Notes: generated from the sequence alone by a model not told the origin. Shown: positions 34,364-44,537, counted from the first letter of the stretch. The stretch is 64,000 bases of DNA from Leisingera sp. ANG1 (GCF_000203975.2 NZ_AFCF02000006.1:310001-374000), one strand, 5' to 3'. A program made the numbers and translations.

Positions 34364-35167
34364 ATGTCCTTTTCCATTTCCGGCAAAACCGCCATTGTGA
34401 CCGGTGCCGCCAGCGGCATCGGCCTTGCGATCGGCAAGCAGTTTGCCGATGCCGGCGCCAATGTGATGTTTGCCGATACGCATGAGGCGCAGCTGGTCGA
34501 TGAACTGGGGGAACAGGCCGACGAGAGCAACATCCGCTATTTTGCCGGCGATCTGCGCGAGCGTCTGACCATTGCCAACCTGCTGTCAGCCACCATTGAC
34601 GCCTTTGACGATATCGACATTCTGGTCAATGGCGCCCGCCAGGTTGTGGCAACCGATGCGCTGGACCCGCAGGATGAAACTCTTGATCAGCTTTTGAACC
34701 AAAGCCTGCTGCCGTCGGTGCGCCTGTCGCAGCAGGTGGCAAAACGGATGATCAAGCAGGGGGAGGAACGCGAGGGTGACGGCCCGTTGGGCAGCATCAT
34801 CAACCTTTCTTCCATCGCCGCCCGCCGCACCCACCCGGAGCTGATGGCCTATTCCGTGGCCTCTGCCGCACTGGATCAGGCAACCCGCTCCCTGGCTGTA
34901 GCGCTGGCGCCGCACCGGATCCGCGTGAACTCCATCGCCTTCGGGTCCGTGATGAGCGCCTCGATGCAGGCGACACTCAAGGAAAACCGCAGCTTCCGGC
35001 AGGATATCGAGGCGCACACCCCGTTGGGTCGGGTCGCCTCTCCCACCGAACTCACCCAGACCGCCCAGTATCTCGCCTCCGACGCCTCCGGCTTCATGAC
35101 CGGGCAGGTGCTGACACTGGACGGCGGCCGTACTTTGCTGGACCCGGTGTCCGCGCCGATGCACTGA
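34364..35167 (+). CDS. SDR-family protein lacking the catalytic lysine
   Basis: A 267-aa short-chain dehydrogenase/reductase-like protein with an intact nucleotide loop (TGAASGIGLAIG, residues 13-24) and structural RVNSIAFG and LTLDGGRTL. The active site is altered: Ser150 and Tyr163 are in place, but the YxxxK lysine is Ser167 (YSVASAAL), and the NNAG motif reads VNGARQ. Normal SDR proton relay needs that lysine, so activity may be lost or changed. It ends 12 bases before the hemF start and is probably co-transcribed with it, but I know of no defined role in heme synthesis. Confidence 0.85.
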   Translation: MSFSISGKTAIVTGAASGIGLAIGKQFADAGANVMFADTHEAQLVDELGEQADESNIRYFAGDLRERLTIANLLSATIDAFDDIDILVNGARQVVATDALDPQDETLDQLLNQSLLPSVRLSQQVAKRMIKQGEEREGDGPLGSIINLSSIAARRTHPELMAYSVASAALDQATRSLAVALAPHRIRVNSIAFGSVMSASMQATLKENRSFRQDIEAHTPLGRVASPTELTQTAQYLASDASGFMTGQVLTLDGGRTLLDPVSAPMH

Positions 35168-35179
35168 TTGGAAAGACCT

Positions 35180-36073
35180 GTGACTGCTGAAATGAAAGAC
35201 GAGAAGGCCCAGGCGGCTGCCTGGTTCCGGGAATTGCGCGACCAGATCGTTGCGGCCTTTGAGGCGCTGGAGGACACCCACAGCGAAGGCCCGTTCGCGG
35301 ATATGGAGCCGGGCCGGTTCGAGGTGACGGAAACCAAGCGGACCTCGGACGACGGTTCCGACGCCGGCGGCGGGCTGATGAGCGTGATGCGCGGCGGACG
35401 GGTGTTCGAGAAGGTCGGCGTCAACATCTCTGAGGTCTACGGTATCCTGGGCGAACGCGCCCAAGCCGCGATGGCGGCGCGCAAGGGCATTCCGGGCATG
35501 AGGGACGACCCTAGGTTCTGGGCCTCCGGCATCTCGCTGGTCGCCCATATGCGCAATCCGCATGTGCCCGCCGTGCACATGAACACCCGCATGTTCTGGA
35601 CCCCGCACGCCTGGTGGTTCGGCGGCGGCTCGGACCTGAACCCTTGCATCGAATACGCAGAAGACACAGCGCATTTTCATGGAGCCCAGAAACAGCATTT
35701 GGACCCGCACGGCGCAGAGCTCTACCCGCGGCTCAAAGAATGGGCGGATGAGTATTTCTACATCCCCCACCGCAAGCGCGCCCGCGGGGTGGGCGGCATC
35801 TTCATGGATGACCAGAACTCTGGTGACTGGGCCGCGGATTTTGCCCTGACCCGGGACATCGGCCGCGCCTTCCTGCCGGCCTTCGTGCCGCTGGTCGAAA
35901 AGCGCCGGGTGCAGGACTTTGACGAGGCGGACAAGGACGCCCAGCTGATCCACCGCGGCCTCTATGCGGAATACAACCTTGTTTATGACCGCGGGACCAA
36001 GTTCGGTCTGGAAACCGGCCATGACGCCAACGCGGTTCTGATGAGCCTGCCGCCTCTGGCCAAATGGGTCTGA
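35180..36073 (+). CDS. hemF: Oxygen-dependent coproporphyrinogen III oxidase
   Basis: Converts coproporphyrinogen III to protoporphyrinogen IX with O2 in heme (and bacteriochlorophyll) synthesis. The 297-aa protein has the family blocks AVHMNTRMFW, LNPCIEYAEDTAHFH, RARGVGGIFMDD and the C-terminal EYNLVYDRGTKFGLETG. I start at GTG 35180, which has GGAAAG a few bases upstream; an ATG at 35192 would shorten it by four residues. The oxygen-independent HemN is not in the window. It forms part of a heme neighbourhood with hemC and hemE. Confidence 0.93.
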   Translation: MTAEMKDEKAQAAAWFRELRDQIVAAFEALEDTHSEGPFADMEPGRFEVTETKRTSDDGSDAGGGLMSVMRGGRVFEKVGVNISEVYGILGERAQAAMAARKGIPGMRDDPRFWASGISLVAHMRNPHVPAVHMNTRMFWTPHAWWFGGGSDLNPCIEYAEDTAHFHGAQKQHLDPHGAELYPRLKEWADEYFYIPHRKRARGVGGIFMDDQNSGDWAADFALTRDIGRAFLPAFVPLVEKRRVQDFDEADKDAQLIHRGLYAEYNLVYDRGTKFGLETGHDANAVLMSLPPLAKWV

Positions 36074-36099
36074 ACCGCAGGCAGCCCTGAAGCTGACAA

Positions 36100-36129
36100 C
36101 GCGCTGCTTAAAAGCGGCGCGATTTTTCT
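36100..36129 (+). terminator. Terminator after hemF
   Basis: CGCGCTGC and GCGGCGCG form an imperfect stem around TTAAAA, followed by ATTTTTCTT. Position is 27 bases after the hemF stop. Confidence 0.7.
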
Positions 36130-36252
36130 TGCGGCGGATTTACGCTGATCCGAACCCTTTGGGGCGCGACATTGCGCCGCCCTGCACTAAGATGAAACGC
36201 AACAGGCAAAGAAAAGAGCAGCATTCACACAGCGAGGCAGGGAGCACATCAC

Positions 36253-37068
36253 ATGCGCAGACTGGTTCTTGGGGCATTGGCACTGGCATTGGCGGCGGGC
36301 TGCGGCGGGCCGCCGGAGAGGGACACCAGCACCCCGGCAGTCACCCGCACCGAACCGGCCAATTCGCGGCTTGCCGGGCTCTCTACCTATCCCCGCTTCG
36401 GCGACCGCGACCCGCATGACTGGGAAGGGCGCAAACCCTGGTCCTACCCGGTGCACGGCATCGACGTCTCGCGCTATCAGGGTACCATCGACTGGAACAA
36501 GGTGCGCCGCTCTGGCGTGTCCTTTGCCTATATCAAGGCAACCGAAGGCGGCGACCACACAGACGCCAAGTTCCGCGAAAACTGGCGCGCCGCGCGTGCC
36601 GCGGGGCTGAAACGCGGCGCCTACCACTATTACTACTTCTGCCGCCCGGCAGCGGAGCAGGCGCGCTGGTTCATCCGCAATGTGCCCAAGGACGCAAACG
36701 CGCTGCCGCCGGTGCTGGACATGGAGTGGAACCACCGCTCCCGCACCTGCACCACCCGGCCAGGCGGTGCCAAAGTGCGGGCGGAGGCGCGCAAGTTCCT
36801 GAACATCCTGGAACGCCACTACGGCAAGCGCCCGGTTGTCTACACCACGGTGGATTTCTACCGCGACACCGGCATCGGCAGTCTTGGCGGCACCGAGTTC
36901 TGGCTGCGCTCCGTCGCGGGCCACCCGCAAAAGGTCTACCCGGGCAAGGCCTGGAGCTTCTGGCAGTATTCCGGTACTGGCGAGGTGCCCGGGATTGCGG
37001 GCGACGTCGATCTCAACACCTTCCGCGGCAGCCCCGAAAGCTGGCTGAGGTGGTCCGGGCAGATCTGA
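36253..37068 (+). CDS. Glycoside hydrolase family 25 (lysozyme-like) lipoprotein
   Basis: A 271-aa predicted muramidase. The N terminus is a lipoprotein signal with lipobox LALAAGC, so the protein should be anchored to a membrane on the periplasmic side. The GH25 barrel starts at about residue 68 with HGIDVSRYQGTIDW and contains the catalytic acidic pair in VLDMEW; further family blocks are SFAYIKATEGGDH and WQYSGTGEVPGI. GH25 enzymes cut the glycan backbone of peptidoglycan. It stands between hemF and hemC with its own promoter region and is followed by a family A gene-end element. Confidence 0.9.
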   Translation: MRRLVLGALALALAAGCGGPPERDTSTPAVTRTEPANSRLAGLSTYPRFGDRDPHDWEGRKPWSYPVHGIDVSRYQGTIDWNKVRRSGVSFAYIKATEGGDHTDAKFRENWRAARAAGLKRGAYHYYYFCRPAAEQARWFIRNVPKDANALPPVLDMEWNHRSRTCTTRPGGAKVRAEARKFLNILERHYGKRPVVYTTVDFYRDTGIGSLGGTEFWLRSVAGHPQKVYPGKAWSFWQYSGTGEVPGIAGDVDLNTFRGSPESWLRWSGQI

Positions 37069-37076
37069 CGCCGGGC

Positions 37077-37140
37077 AGGGGGCTTTGCCCCCTCGCGCCC
37101 TGGGCGCACACCCCGCCTGGATATTTTCAGCCGGATGAAG
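37077..37140 (+). repeat. Gene-end intergenic element, family A, copy 2
   Basis: Nine bases after the GH25 stop: an AGGGGGC/GCCCCCT hairpin with a 3-base TTT loop, then CCCCGCCTGGATATTTT and CCGGATGAAG. Same order and orientation relative to the gene as the copy at 23950. Confidence 0.6.
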
Positions 37141-37153
37141 AGCGGATCCTTAA

Positions 37154-37197
37154 TTCATCTGGCCCCAAATATCCCGGAGCGCGAGGCAGCGCCTCGC
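37154..37197 (-). repeat. Gene-end intergenic element, family A, copy 3
   Basis: On the minus strand, directly after the hemC stop: GCGAGGC/GCCTCGC hairpin with a 3-base loop, then CTCCGGGATATTTGG and CCAGATGAA. It faces copy 2 in the convergent GH25/hemC spacer. Confidence 0.6.
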
Positions 37198-37198
37198 T

Positions 37199-38158
37199 TC
37201 AGGCCTTCCAGTCGAAGAAGCCCTTGCCGGCCTTCTCCAGCAGCTTGGCCGCCATCTCCCGGCCCAGCTCCGCACCGTCCTCGACTGCACAGGTCTGGTC
37301 GTCACTGATCGCTTCCGAGCCATCCGGCCGCAGCACCTCGCCGCGCAGGCGCAGAGTGGTGCCGTCCAGCTCCGCCAGCCCCGCAATCGGCGTCTCGCAG
37401 GAACCATCAAGCGCCGCCAGGAACGCCCGTTCCGCCGCCAGGCGCTGACCCGTCTCATGGTCATGGATCGCCGCCAGCATGTCGCCTGCGCGGCTGTCGT
37501 CCGCGCGCCGCTCGATGCCGATGGCGCCCTGCGCCACCGCGGGCAGCATGTCGCTGGTCTCAATCGCGGTGGCAGGCACATCGTCCATCGCCAGACGGTT
37601 CAGGCCCGCCATCGCCAGGAAGGTGCACTCCGCCACGCCCTCGGACAGTTTGCGCAGGCGGGTCTGCACATTGCCGCGGAACTCCACCACCTTCAGGTCC
37701 GGGCGGCGATTGAGCAGCTGCGCCCGGCGGCGCAGCGATGAGGTGCCGACCACCGCGCCCTCCGCCAGATCATGCAAGGACTTCAGCGCAGGGGAAATAA
37801 ACGCATCCCGCACGTCCTCGCGCGGCAGATAGGTGTCCAGCGCCAGCCCCTCCGGCTGCGCGACCGGCATGTCCTTCATCGAATGCACCGCGATGTCGAT
37901 GGCACCCGACAACAGGTCCTCTTCGATCTCCTTGGTGAACAGCCCCTTGCCGCCCAATTCCTTCAGCGGCTTGTCCGCTGCAATCAGCGCCTGATTGTCG
38001 CCGGTGGTCTTGATCACCACGATCTCGAACGCCTCCTGCGGCAGATCAAAGGCCGCGGCCAGGCGCGCGCGGGTCTCATACGCCTGGGCCAGCGCCAGCG
38101 GCGATCCGCGGGTGCCAATCTTCAGGGGCGAAGCGGGGGAGGGCAGGGTCAGTGTCAT
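37199..38158 (-). CDS. hemC: Hydroxymethylbilane synthase (porphobilinogen deaminase)
   Basis: Polymerises four porphobilinogen units into hydroxymethylbilane. The 319-aa protein starts KIGTRGSPLALAQA after a short leader, has the active-site GGKGLFTKEIE and HSMKDMP blocks, the RRRAQLLNRRPDLKV pyrrole-binding region, and the dipyrromethane-cofactor cysteine in DGSCETPIAG. The ATG at 38158 is preferred over an upstream alternative. It is divergent from hemE, and the 185-base shared spacer contains two TTGACA hexamers (38236 and 38288). Confidence 0.95.
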   Translation of the reverse strand: MTLTLPSPASPLKIGTRGSPLALAQAYETRARLAAAFDLPQEAFEIVVIKTTGDNQALIAADKPLKELGGKGLFTKEIEEDLLSGAIDIAVHSMKDMPVAQPEGLALDTYLPREDVRDAFISPALKSLHDLAEGAVVGTSSLRRRAQLLNRRPDLKVVEFRGNVQTRLRKLSEGVAECTFLAMAGLNRLAMDDVPATAIETSDMLPAVAQGAIGIERRADDSRAGDMLAAIHDHETGQRLAAERAFLAALDGSCETPIAGLAELDGTTLRLRGEVLRPDGSEAISDDQTCAVEDGAELGREMAAKLLEKAGKGFFDWKA

Positions 38159-38235
38159 GCAGAAAGCCATAAATCAGTTTGCATCCCGGAGGAAACCGGT
38201 TTTTGCGCATCTCCCACGGGCCGGGCGCGCGGGCC

Positions 38236-38293
38236 TTGACATAGGACAAGGCGCAACCGCGCCGGGCGCGGCACATCGCCCCTGCTCTTGACA
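38236..38293 (+). promoter_or_regulatory. Two TTGACA hexamers in the hemC/hemE divergent spacer
   Basis: TTGACA occurs at 38236-38241 and 38288-38293 on the plus strand, a consensus -35 for housekeeping sigma factors. The GC-rich downstream sequence has no convincing TATAAT, so only the -35 elements are visible. They would drive hemE. Confidence 0.35.
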
Positions 38294-38343
38294 TTCCGCC
38301 TCTCAGGCATGACCTCAGGAGCCAGCTGACAAAGAGGATGACC

Positions 38344-39378
38344 ATGGCCGGACAAAAGAAGCTGCTGCGCGCATTGGCGGGTGAGAAACAGGATGTGCCG
38401 CCTATCTGGATGATGCGCCAGGCGGGCCGCTACCTGCCGGAATACCGCGCCACGCGGGCTGAGGCCGGGGATTTCCTGTCGCTCTGCTACAATTCCGATC
38501 TGGCTGCCGAAGTAACGCTGCAGCCGATCCGCCGCTACGGCTTTGATGCGGCGATCCTGTTTGCCGACATCCTGCTGATCCCGCAGGCGCTAGGCGCCGA
38601 CCTGTGGTTCGTGACCGGCGAAGGCCCGCGGCTGTCGACCATCACCACCGAGGCGGATTTTGCCAAGCTGGGTCCGGCCTCCGACATCCACGAGACGCTG
38701 AACCCGATTTACGAAACCATTCGCATCCTGTCGCGCGAGCTGCCGTCCGAAACGACGCTGATTGGCTTTGCCGGCGCACCTTGGACCGTAGCAACCTACA
38801 TGATCGCTGGCCGCGGCACCCCGGACCAGGGGCCCGCCCACGCCTTGCGTGAAGAAAACACCGCCCTGTTCGAAGCACTTCTGGCGCGCATTACCGAGGC
38901 GACCATCGACTACCTTTCCAAGCAGATCGAGGCCGGCGCCGAAGTGGTCAAGATATTCGACAGCTGGGCCGGCTCGCTGAAGGGCGAGGCGTTCCGGAAA
39001 TACGCGCTGGAACCCTGCCGCCAGATCACCGCAGCGCTGAAGGAGCGCCACCCGGGCATCCCCGTTATCGGTTTCCCGCGCGAAGCGGGTGAAAAATACG
39101 TGGGTTTTGCCAAGGCGACCGGCGTCGACTGCGTGGCGCTCGACAATGCGGTTGATCCGGCCTGGGCTGCCGCCAATCTGCAGGTGGACGGCTGCGTGCA
39201 GGGCAACCTCGCCTCCCGCCACATGGTGACCGGCGGGCAGGAACTGGTGGACGAGACCCGCCGCATCGTCGAGGCCTTCAGGAACGGCCCGCACATCTTC
39301 AACCTGGGCCACGGCATCACCCCGGATGCCAATCCGGACAACGTGCAGCTGATGATCGACACCGTCCGCAACGGCTGA
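38344..39378 (+). CDS. hemE: Uroporphyrinogen decarboxylase
   Basis: Decarboxylates the four acetate side chains of uroporphyrinogen III to give coproporphyrinogen III. The 344-aa protein has the family signatures [17 protein letters not shown] (with the catalytic-site arginines) and [13 protein letters not shown], and ends with [16 protein letters not shown]. The ATG at 38344 is spaced well from AGAGG; a second ATG two codons earlier abuts the site. In some alphaproteobacteria oriC adjoins hemE, but the spacer here has no DnaA boxes. Confidence 0.95.
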   Translation: MAGQKKLLRALAGEKQDVPPIWMMRQAGRYLPEYRATRAEAGDFLSLCYNSDLAAEVTLQPIRRYGFDAAILFADILLIPQALGADLWFVTGEGPRLSTITTEADFAKLGPASDIHETLNPIYETIRILSRELPSETTLIGFAGAPWTVATYMIAGRGTPDQGPAHALREENTALFEALLARITEATIDYLSKQIEAGAEVVKIFDSWAGSLKGEAFRKYALEPCRQITAALKERHPGIPVIGFPREAGEKYVGFAKATGVDCVALDNAVDPAWAAANLQVDGCVQGNLASRHMVTGGQELVDETRRIVEAFRNGPHIFNLGHGITPDANPDNVQLMIDTVRNG

Positions 39379-39394
39379 TCTTGTGTTAGCCTGA

Positions 39395-39418
39395 AAGATG
39401 CGGCAATAGCCGCATCTT
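39395..39418 (+). terminator. Perfect 10-bp hairpin after hemE
   Basis: AAGATGCGGC, loop AATA, GCCGCATCTT, starting 16 bases after the hemE stop and ending 23 bases before the next small gene. There is no long T-run, so it may attenuate or mark an RNA processing point rather than terminate fully. Confidence 0.5.
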
Positions 39419-39441
39419 CGGATACATCCAGAGGTCTCACG

Positions 39442-39609
39442 ATGGACTACAGCAGAATGGGCGGCGCCCGCATGGGCAGCAACAAGCCCCGCCACGCGGA
39501 ACATAACGCCAAGGGCACCAAGAAGAACCCTTTTGGCAAGCAGGCGGACAAGACCGAACTGCTCAAGCGGATGAAAGCTGCGGCTGAAAAGGCCAAGAAA
39601 GAAGACTGA
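39442..39609 (+). CDS. Small basic protein of 55 aa
   Basis: Unrecognised small gene. The ATG has an AGAGG site at correct spacing, codon use resembles the neighbours, and the stop is followed within three bases by the convergent CoA-transferase stop. The peptide, MDYSRMGGARMGSNKPRH at its start, is rich in lysine with a helical KTELLKRMKAAAEKAKK tail and has no hydrophobic segment, so it is soluble and strongly basic; nucleic-acid or ribosome association is a guess from charge. It lies after hemE behind a hairpin. Confidence 0.65.
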   Translation: MDYSRMGGARMGSNKPRHAEHNAKGTKKNPFGKQADKTELLKRMKAAAEKAKKED

Positions 39610-39611
39610 CC

Positions 39612-40709
39612 CTACTTCCGGGCCAGTTCTGCCAGGATTTCCTCCGTGTGCTGGCCGCGCCGGGGGATCTCCGGCGGTGTCCATTCCGGCTGGCTGGAAA
39701 ACCGCGGGGCAGGGGCGGCTTGCAGCACACCGTCTGCCTCCACCCAGGTGCCGCGCGCATTCATTGGATGCGCCATTGCCTCCTCCGGGTTCAGCACCGG
39801 GGCCACACAGGCATCTGATCCCTCGAACAGCGCCGCCCAGTGATCGCGCGGCTGGCTGGCAAAGATTCCGGCCAGGCGGCCGGTCAGCGTGGGCCAAAGC
39901 GCCTTGTTGAACTGCTGCTGGAACTCGGGATCCTTCGACAGCCCCAGCTTCTCCAGAAACAGCGTATAGAACTTCGGCTCCAGGCATTGCACGGAAACAT
40001 AGCCGCCATCGGCACAGGCATAGGTGCGGCACCAATGCGGCCCGTCTAGCAGGTTTGCTCCACGTGTGACGCCAAAGTTCCCGGCCTGGCGGATGCTCAT
40101 CAGCAGGTTCATCATATGGGCTGACCCGTCATAGATCGCGGCATCCACCACGCAGCCCTCGCCGGTGGATTTAGCCTTGAGAAGACCTGCCAGCATGCCC
40201 GCCACCAGATACATCGCGCCGCCGCCGATATCCCCCACCAGCGTGGCAGGTGTCAGCGGCGCATCGCCGGGGTTCGAGGCGTACCACAGCGCGCCGGACA
40301 GCGAGATGTAATTGAGGTCATGTCCCGCTGCATGGGCCTGCGGGCTGTCCTGGCCCCAGCCCGTCATCCGGCCATAGACCAGGCCTGGGTTCACTGCATG
40401 GCACTCTGCCGGCCCGAGCCCCAGCCGCTCCATCACGCCAGGACGGAAACCCTCGATCAGGCCATGTGCGTTTTTGGCAAGTTTCAGGAATGTTTTGGCT
40501 CCGTCCGGGTCCTTCAGGTCCAGCATTACCGACCGCTTGCCGCGGTCCAGCAGCGAGGTTTCAGGCATTCCCGGTGCACGGGCCGGTGTACGGGCGGTGT
40601 ACGGCCGGTGCACGCAGATAACCTCCGCCCCGAGGTCCGCCAGTGTCATCGCGGCAAAAGGGCCAGGACCCAGCCCTTCAACTTCCAGAATGCGGATCCC
40701 TTGCAGCAT
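39612..40709 (-). CDS. CaiB/BaiF family CoA transferase (alpha-methylacyl-CoA racemase-like)
   Basis: A 365-aa family III CoA-transferase fold protein. It opens LQGIRILEVEGLGPGPFAAMTLADLGAEVICVHRP, and has ETSLLDRGKRSVMLDLK and HDLNYISLSGAL, blocks shared with alpha-methylacyl-CoA racemases, where the histidine in GHDLNY is catalytic. Racemase activity is therefore more likely than CoA transfer, but neither is proven. The DNA encoding VHRPYTARTPARAPG (about 40575-40615) contains imperfect GGTGTACGG repeats. It is monocistronic, with pobR upstream on the same strand. Confidence 0.85.
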   Translation of the reverse strand: MLQGIRILEVEGLGPGPFAAMTLADLGAEVICVHRPYTARTPARAPGMPETSLLDRGKRSVMLDLKDPDGAKTFLKLAKNAHGLIEGFRPGVMERLGLGPAECHAVNPGLVYGRMTGWGQDSPQAHAAGHDLNYISLSGALWYASNPGDAPLTPATLVGDIGGGAMYLVAGMLAGLLKAKSTGEGCVVDAAIYDGSAHMMNLLMSIRQAGNFGVTRGANLLDGPHWCRTYACADGGYVSVQCLEPKFYTLFLEKLGLSKDPEFQQQFNKALWPTLTGRLAGIFASQPRDHWAALFEGSDACVAPVLNPEEAMAHPMNARGTWVEADGVLQAAPAPRFSSQPEWTPPEIPRRGQHTEEILAELARK

Positions 40710-40756
40710 ATGGTGCCCCTGTTTGCGGTGTTCGGTTCCGGCCAGTCTGCGGCGGC

Positions 40757-42903
<2,147 letters not shown>

Positions 42904-42982
42904 CTGCTGTGGAGGACTCGCTTTATTACTCGAAAGCAGGGGCTCCCGTGCCTTGTCAGTGCATCGAAGATGCCCGGCCAAG

Positions 42983-43047
42983 CCTTGGGTCTGGCGCCGC
43001 GCAGAAGCGCGGCGCGGCAGTGCGCCTTGCGCGCTGCCTGGCCCAAC
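42983..43047. repeat. Gene-end intergenic element, family B, two facing copies
   Basis: On the plus strand, downstream of pobA, TTGGGTCTGGCGCCGCGC leads into a GCGCCGCGC-AGAA-GCGCGGCGC hairpin. On the minus strand, downstream of the oxidoreductase gene, GTTGGGCCAGGC leads into the same hairpin region. Both point in the direction of the gene they follow. Related copies lie at 53651 and 53854. Confidence 0.55.
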
Positions 43048-43065
43048 GCGGCTCAAGGTCCGGCG

Positions 43066-43740
43066 TCAGCCGGCCGCCAGGGCAGGGGCGGGAGCGCCCC
43101 AGGCGACCGTCAGCTTCCGGCTGCTTCCGCGCGGAGCCTCAGCTAGATCCAGCAACGCTGCGCCGAAATCTGCAAAGGAGATTTGCGAGTTGCCCTCAGC
43201 ATCCGTGACCAGCGTGTCAGTTCCAAAGCGGTAGCTGCCGGTCTGCGGCCCTTCTGCCAGCATCGCGGGCGGGCGGAGGCAGGTCCATTGCGCTTCGGTC
43301 TCTGCGTCCAGCAGGGCGTCCTGTGCGGCGCAGGCCTCGGCGATTGGGCGGACGCCATCGGGCAGGAAACCCGGTGCAGTCAGCACCGTATGGCCGCTGC
43401 CATCTGCCAGCTTCAGCGTCGCGGCGCCGCCGGTCACCAGTGCGGGGATGCCTGCCTGCCGTGCAGCAGCCAGTGCGGTGCGGGTCAACGGTACCAGATC
43501 TGCCTCGCGTCCTGCAGACGGGCGCAGGGCGCTGATCACCAGGTCATGCCCCTTGGCAGCTGCGGCCGCAGCGTCAGGGTCTTTCAGCAGATCCAATGCA
43601 AACGGTGTGACATTCGGGCTGATGGCGGCCAGCGCCTGCGGCTGGCGCGCCACTGCGGTCACGTGGTGGCCACGGGATACTGCCGCTTTCAAGGCTGCGC
43701 TGCCTACGTCGCCGGTGGCACCGAAAAGAATGATTTTCAT
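43066..43740 (-). CDS. NAD(P)-binding oxidoreductase (NmrA/atypical SDR type)
   Basis: A 224-aa Rossmann protein starting MKIILFGATGDVGSAALKAA, the GxxGxxG pattern of atypical short-chain dehydrogenases such as YwnB and NmrA-like proteins. It has VISALRPSAGREADL and LVTGGAATL but no clear YxxxK, as usual in this group, which includes flavin reductases, quinone reductases and redox sensors. Two copies of a TCTTGA-N2-TCAAGA operator lie directly upstream, suggesting control by a MarR- or HxlR-type redox regulator that is not encoded nearby. Specific function unknown. Confidence 0.82.
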   Translation of the reverse strand: MKIILFGATGDVGSAALKAAVSRGHHVTAVARQPQALAAISPNVTPFALDLLKDPDAAAAAAKGHDLVISALRPSAGREADLVPLTRTALAAARQAGIPALVTGGAATLKLADGSGHTVLTAPGFLPDGVRPIAEACAAQDALLDAETEAQWTCLRPPAMLAEGPQTGSYRFGTDTLVTDAEGNSQISFADFGAALLDLAEAPRGSSRKLTVAWGAPAPALAAG

Positions 43741-43756
43741 GACGCTCTCCTGGTTG

Positions 43757-43798
43757 TCTTGATGTCGAGATATATAGCCATAAATCTTGACGTCAAGA
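43757..43798. promoter_or_regulatory. Tandem palindromic operator upstream of the oxidoreductase gene
   Basis: TCTTGACGTCAAGA at 43785-43798 is a perfect palindrome (extended to 16 bp by flanking A/T). TCTTGATGTCGAGA at 43757-43770 is a second copy with two changes, 28 bp centre to centre. Both lie 16-60 bases before the leftward gene's ATG, over the likely core promoter. The half-site resembles operators of MarR/HxlR redox repressors; that identity is inferred. Confidence 0.65.
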
Positions 43799-43904
43799 TA
43801 AAACTGCCCGGCTGGGTGCTTATGGCCGCCGCGGGCTTGGCAGGGCGGGGCAGGGCGGCTAGGTCTGAAGGGAACCGCAACGGAGCGCCAGGGAGGCCCA
43901 GCCT

Positions 43905-44426
43905 ATGCAGATGAGTGACCAGAAAGAGATCGCCGCCGATCCGGCAACTGTCTATACAGCGCTGCTGACGCCGGAGGTGCTGCAGGCCTGCGTGCCCGGT
44001 GCGCAGGAGGTGACCGGCACGCCGGAAGACGGCTTTGAGGCCACGGTCACCCAGAAGGTCGGGCCGGTCAAAGCCACTTTCAAGGGACAGGTCACGCTGT
44101 CGGATCTGATTGAAAACGAAAAACTGACCATCTCCGGCGAAGGCAAAGGCGGCGCGGCTGGATTTGCCAAGGGCGGTGCTGTCGTGACTTTGGCGCCGTC
44201 TGAAACCGGCACGCTGTTGTCTTATGACGTTGAAGCTAAGGTCGGCGGCAAGCTGGCGCAGCTGGGCAGCCGGATCATTGACGGCTTTGCCAAAAAGATG
44301 GCGGATCAGTTCTTTGCCAATCTTCAGGCGCATCTGGCGCCGGAAGATGAAAACCAGGATGGCGATGCACCGGAAGAGGGTGAGGAAAAGAAGGGCTGGT
44401 TCAGCAAGGTGACAGGCCGCGGCTAA
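43905..44426 (+). CDS. CoxG-like SRPBCC-family protein
   Basis: A 173-aa protein of the carbon monoxide dehydrogenase subunit G (CoxG) family, SRPBCC/START fold. It has the family start DQKEIAADPATVYTALLTPEVLQACVPG, the central QKVGPVKATFKGQVTLSD, and ISGEGKGGAAGFAKGG. An acidic linker (about 145-160) separates the domain from a short C-terminal GWFSKVTGRG. CoxG recruits or assembles CO dehydrogenase on the membrane, yet no coxMSL genes are here, so it may serve another molybdenum hydroxylase or a different hydrophobic ligand. The ATG has GGGAGG eight bases upstream. Confidence 0.85.
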   Translation: MQMSDQKEIAADPATVYTALLTPEVLQACVPGAQEVTGTPEDGFEATVTQKVGPVKATFKGQVTLSDLIENEKLTISGEGKGGAAGFAKGGAVVTLAPSETGTLLSYDVEAKVGGKLAQLGSRIIDGFAKKMADQFFANLQAHLAPEDENQDGDAPEEGEEKKGWFSKVTGRG

Positions 44427-44537
44427 CCCCTGCACTGGCGCACAGTTCATTCTGCGGCGTGATCCTGCGGGCAGGGCTGGCAGGCGCGGCAAACCGCCGC
44501 TAGGGTGGCCGGGATTTGAGACCATCCCGGAGGCACC

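Noticed and set aside
34586-36022. 478-codon open frame on the minus strand
   Set aside because: Opposite strand of the SDR gene and hemF; no recognisable protein.
38159-38343. Chromosomal origin next to hemE, as in Caulobacter
   Set aside because: The hemC/hemE spacer is short, GC-rich and lacks DnaA boxes or AT-rich repeats.
38590-40035. 481-codon open frame on the minus strand
   Set aside because: Overlaps hemE and the CoA-transferase in another frame; composition of a GC-driven shadow.
40575-40615. Tandem GGTGTACGG-like repeats as a mobile or variable element
   Set aside because: They are imperfect, very short, in frame inside the CoA-transferase gene, and can be explained by codon bias for Arg/Thr/Ala.
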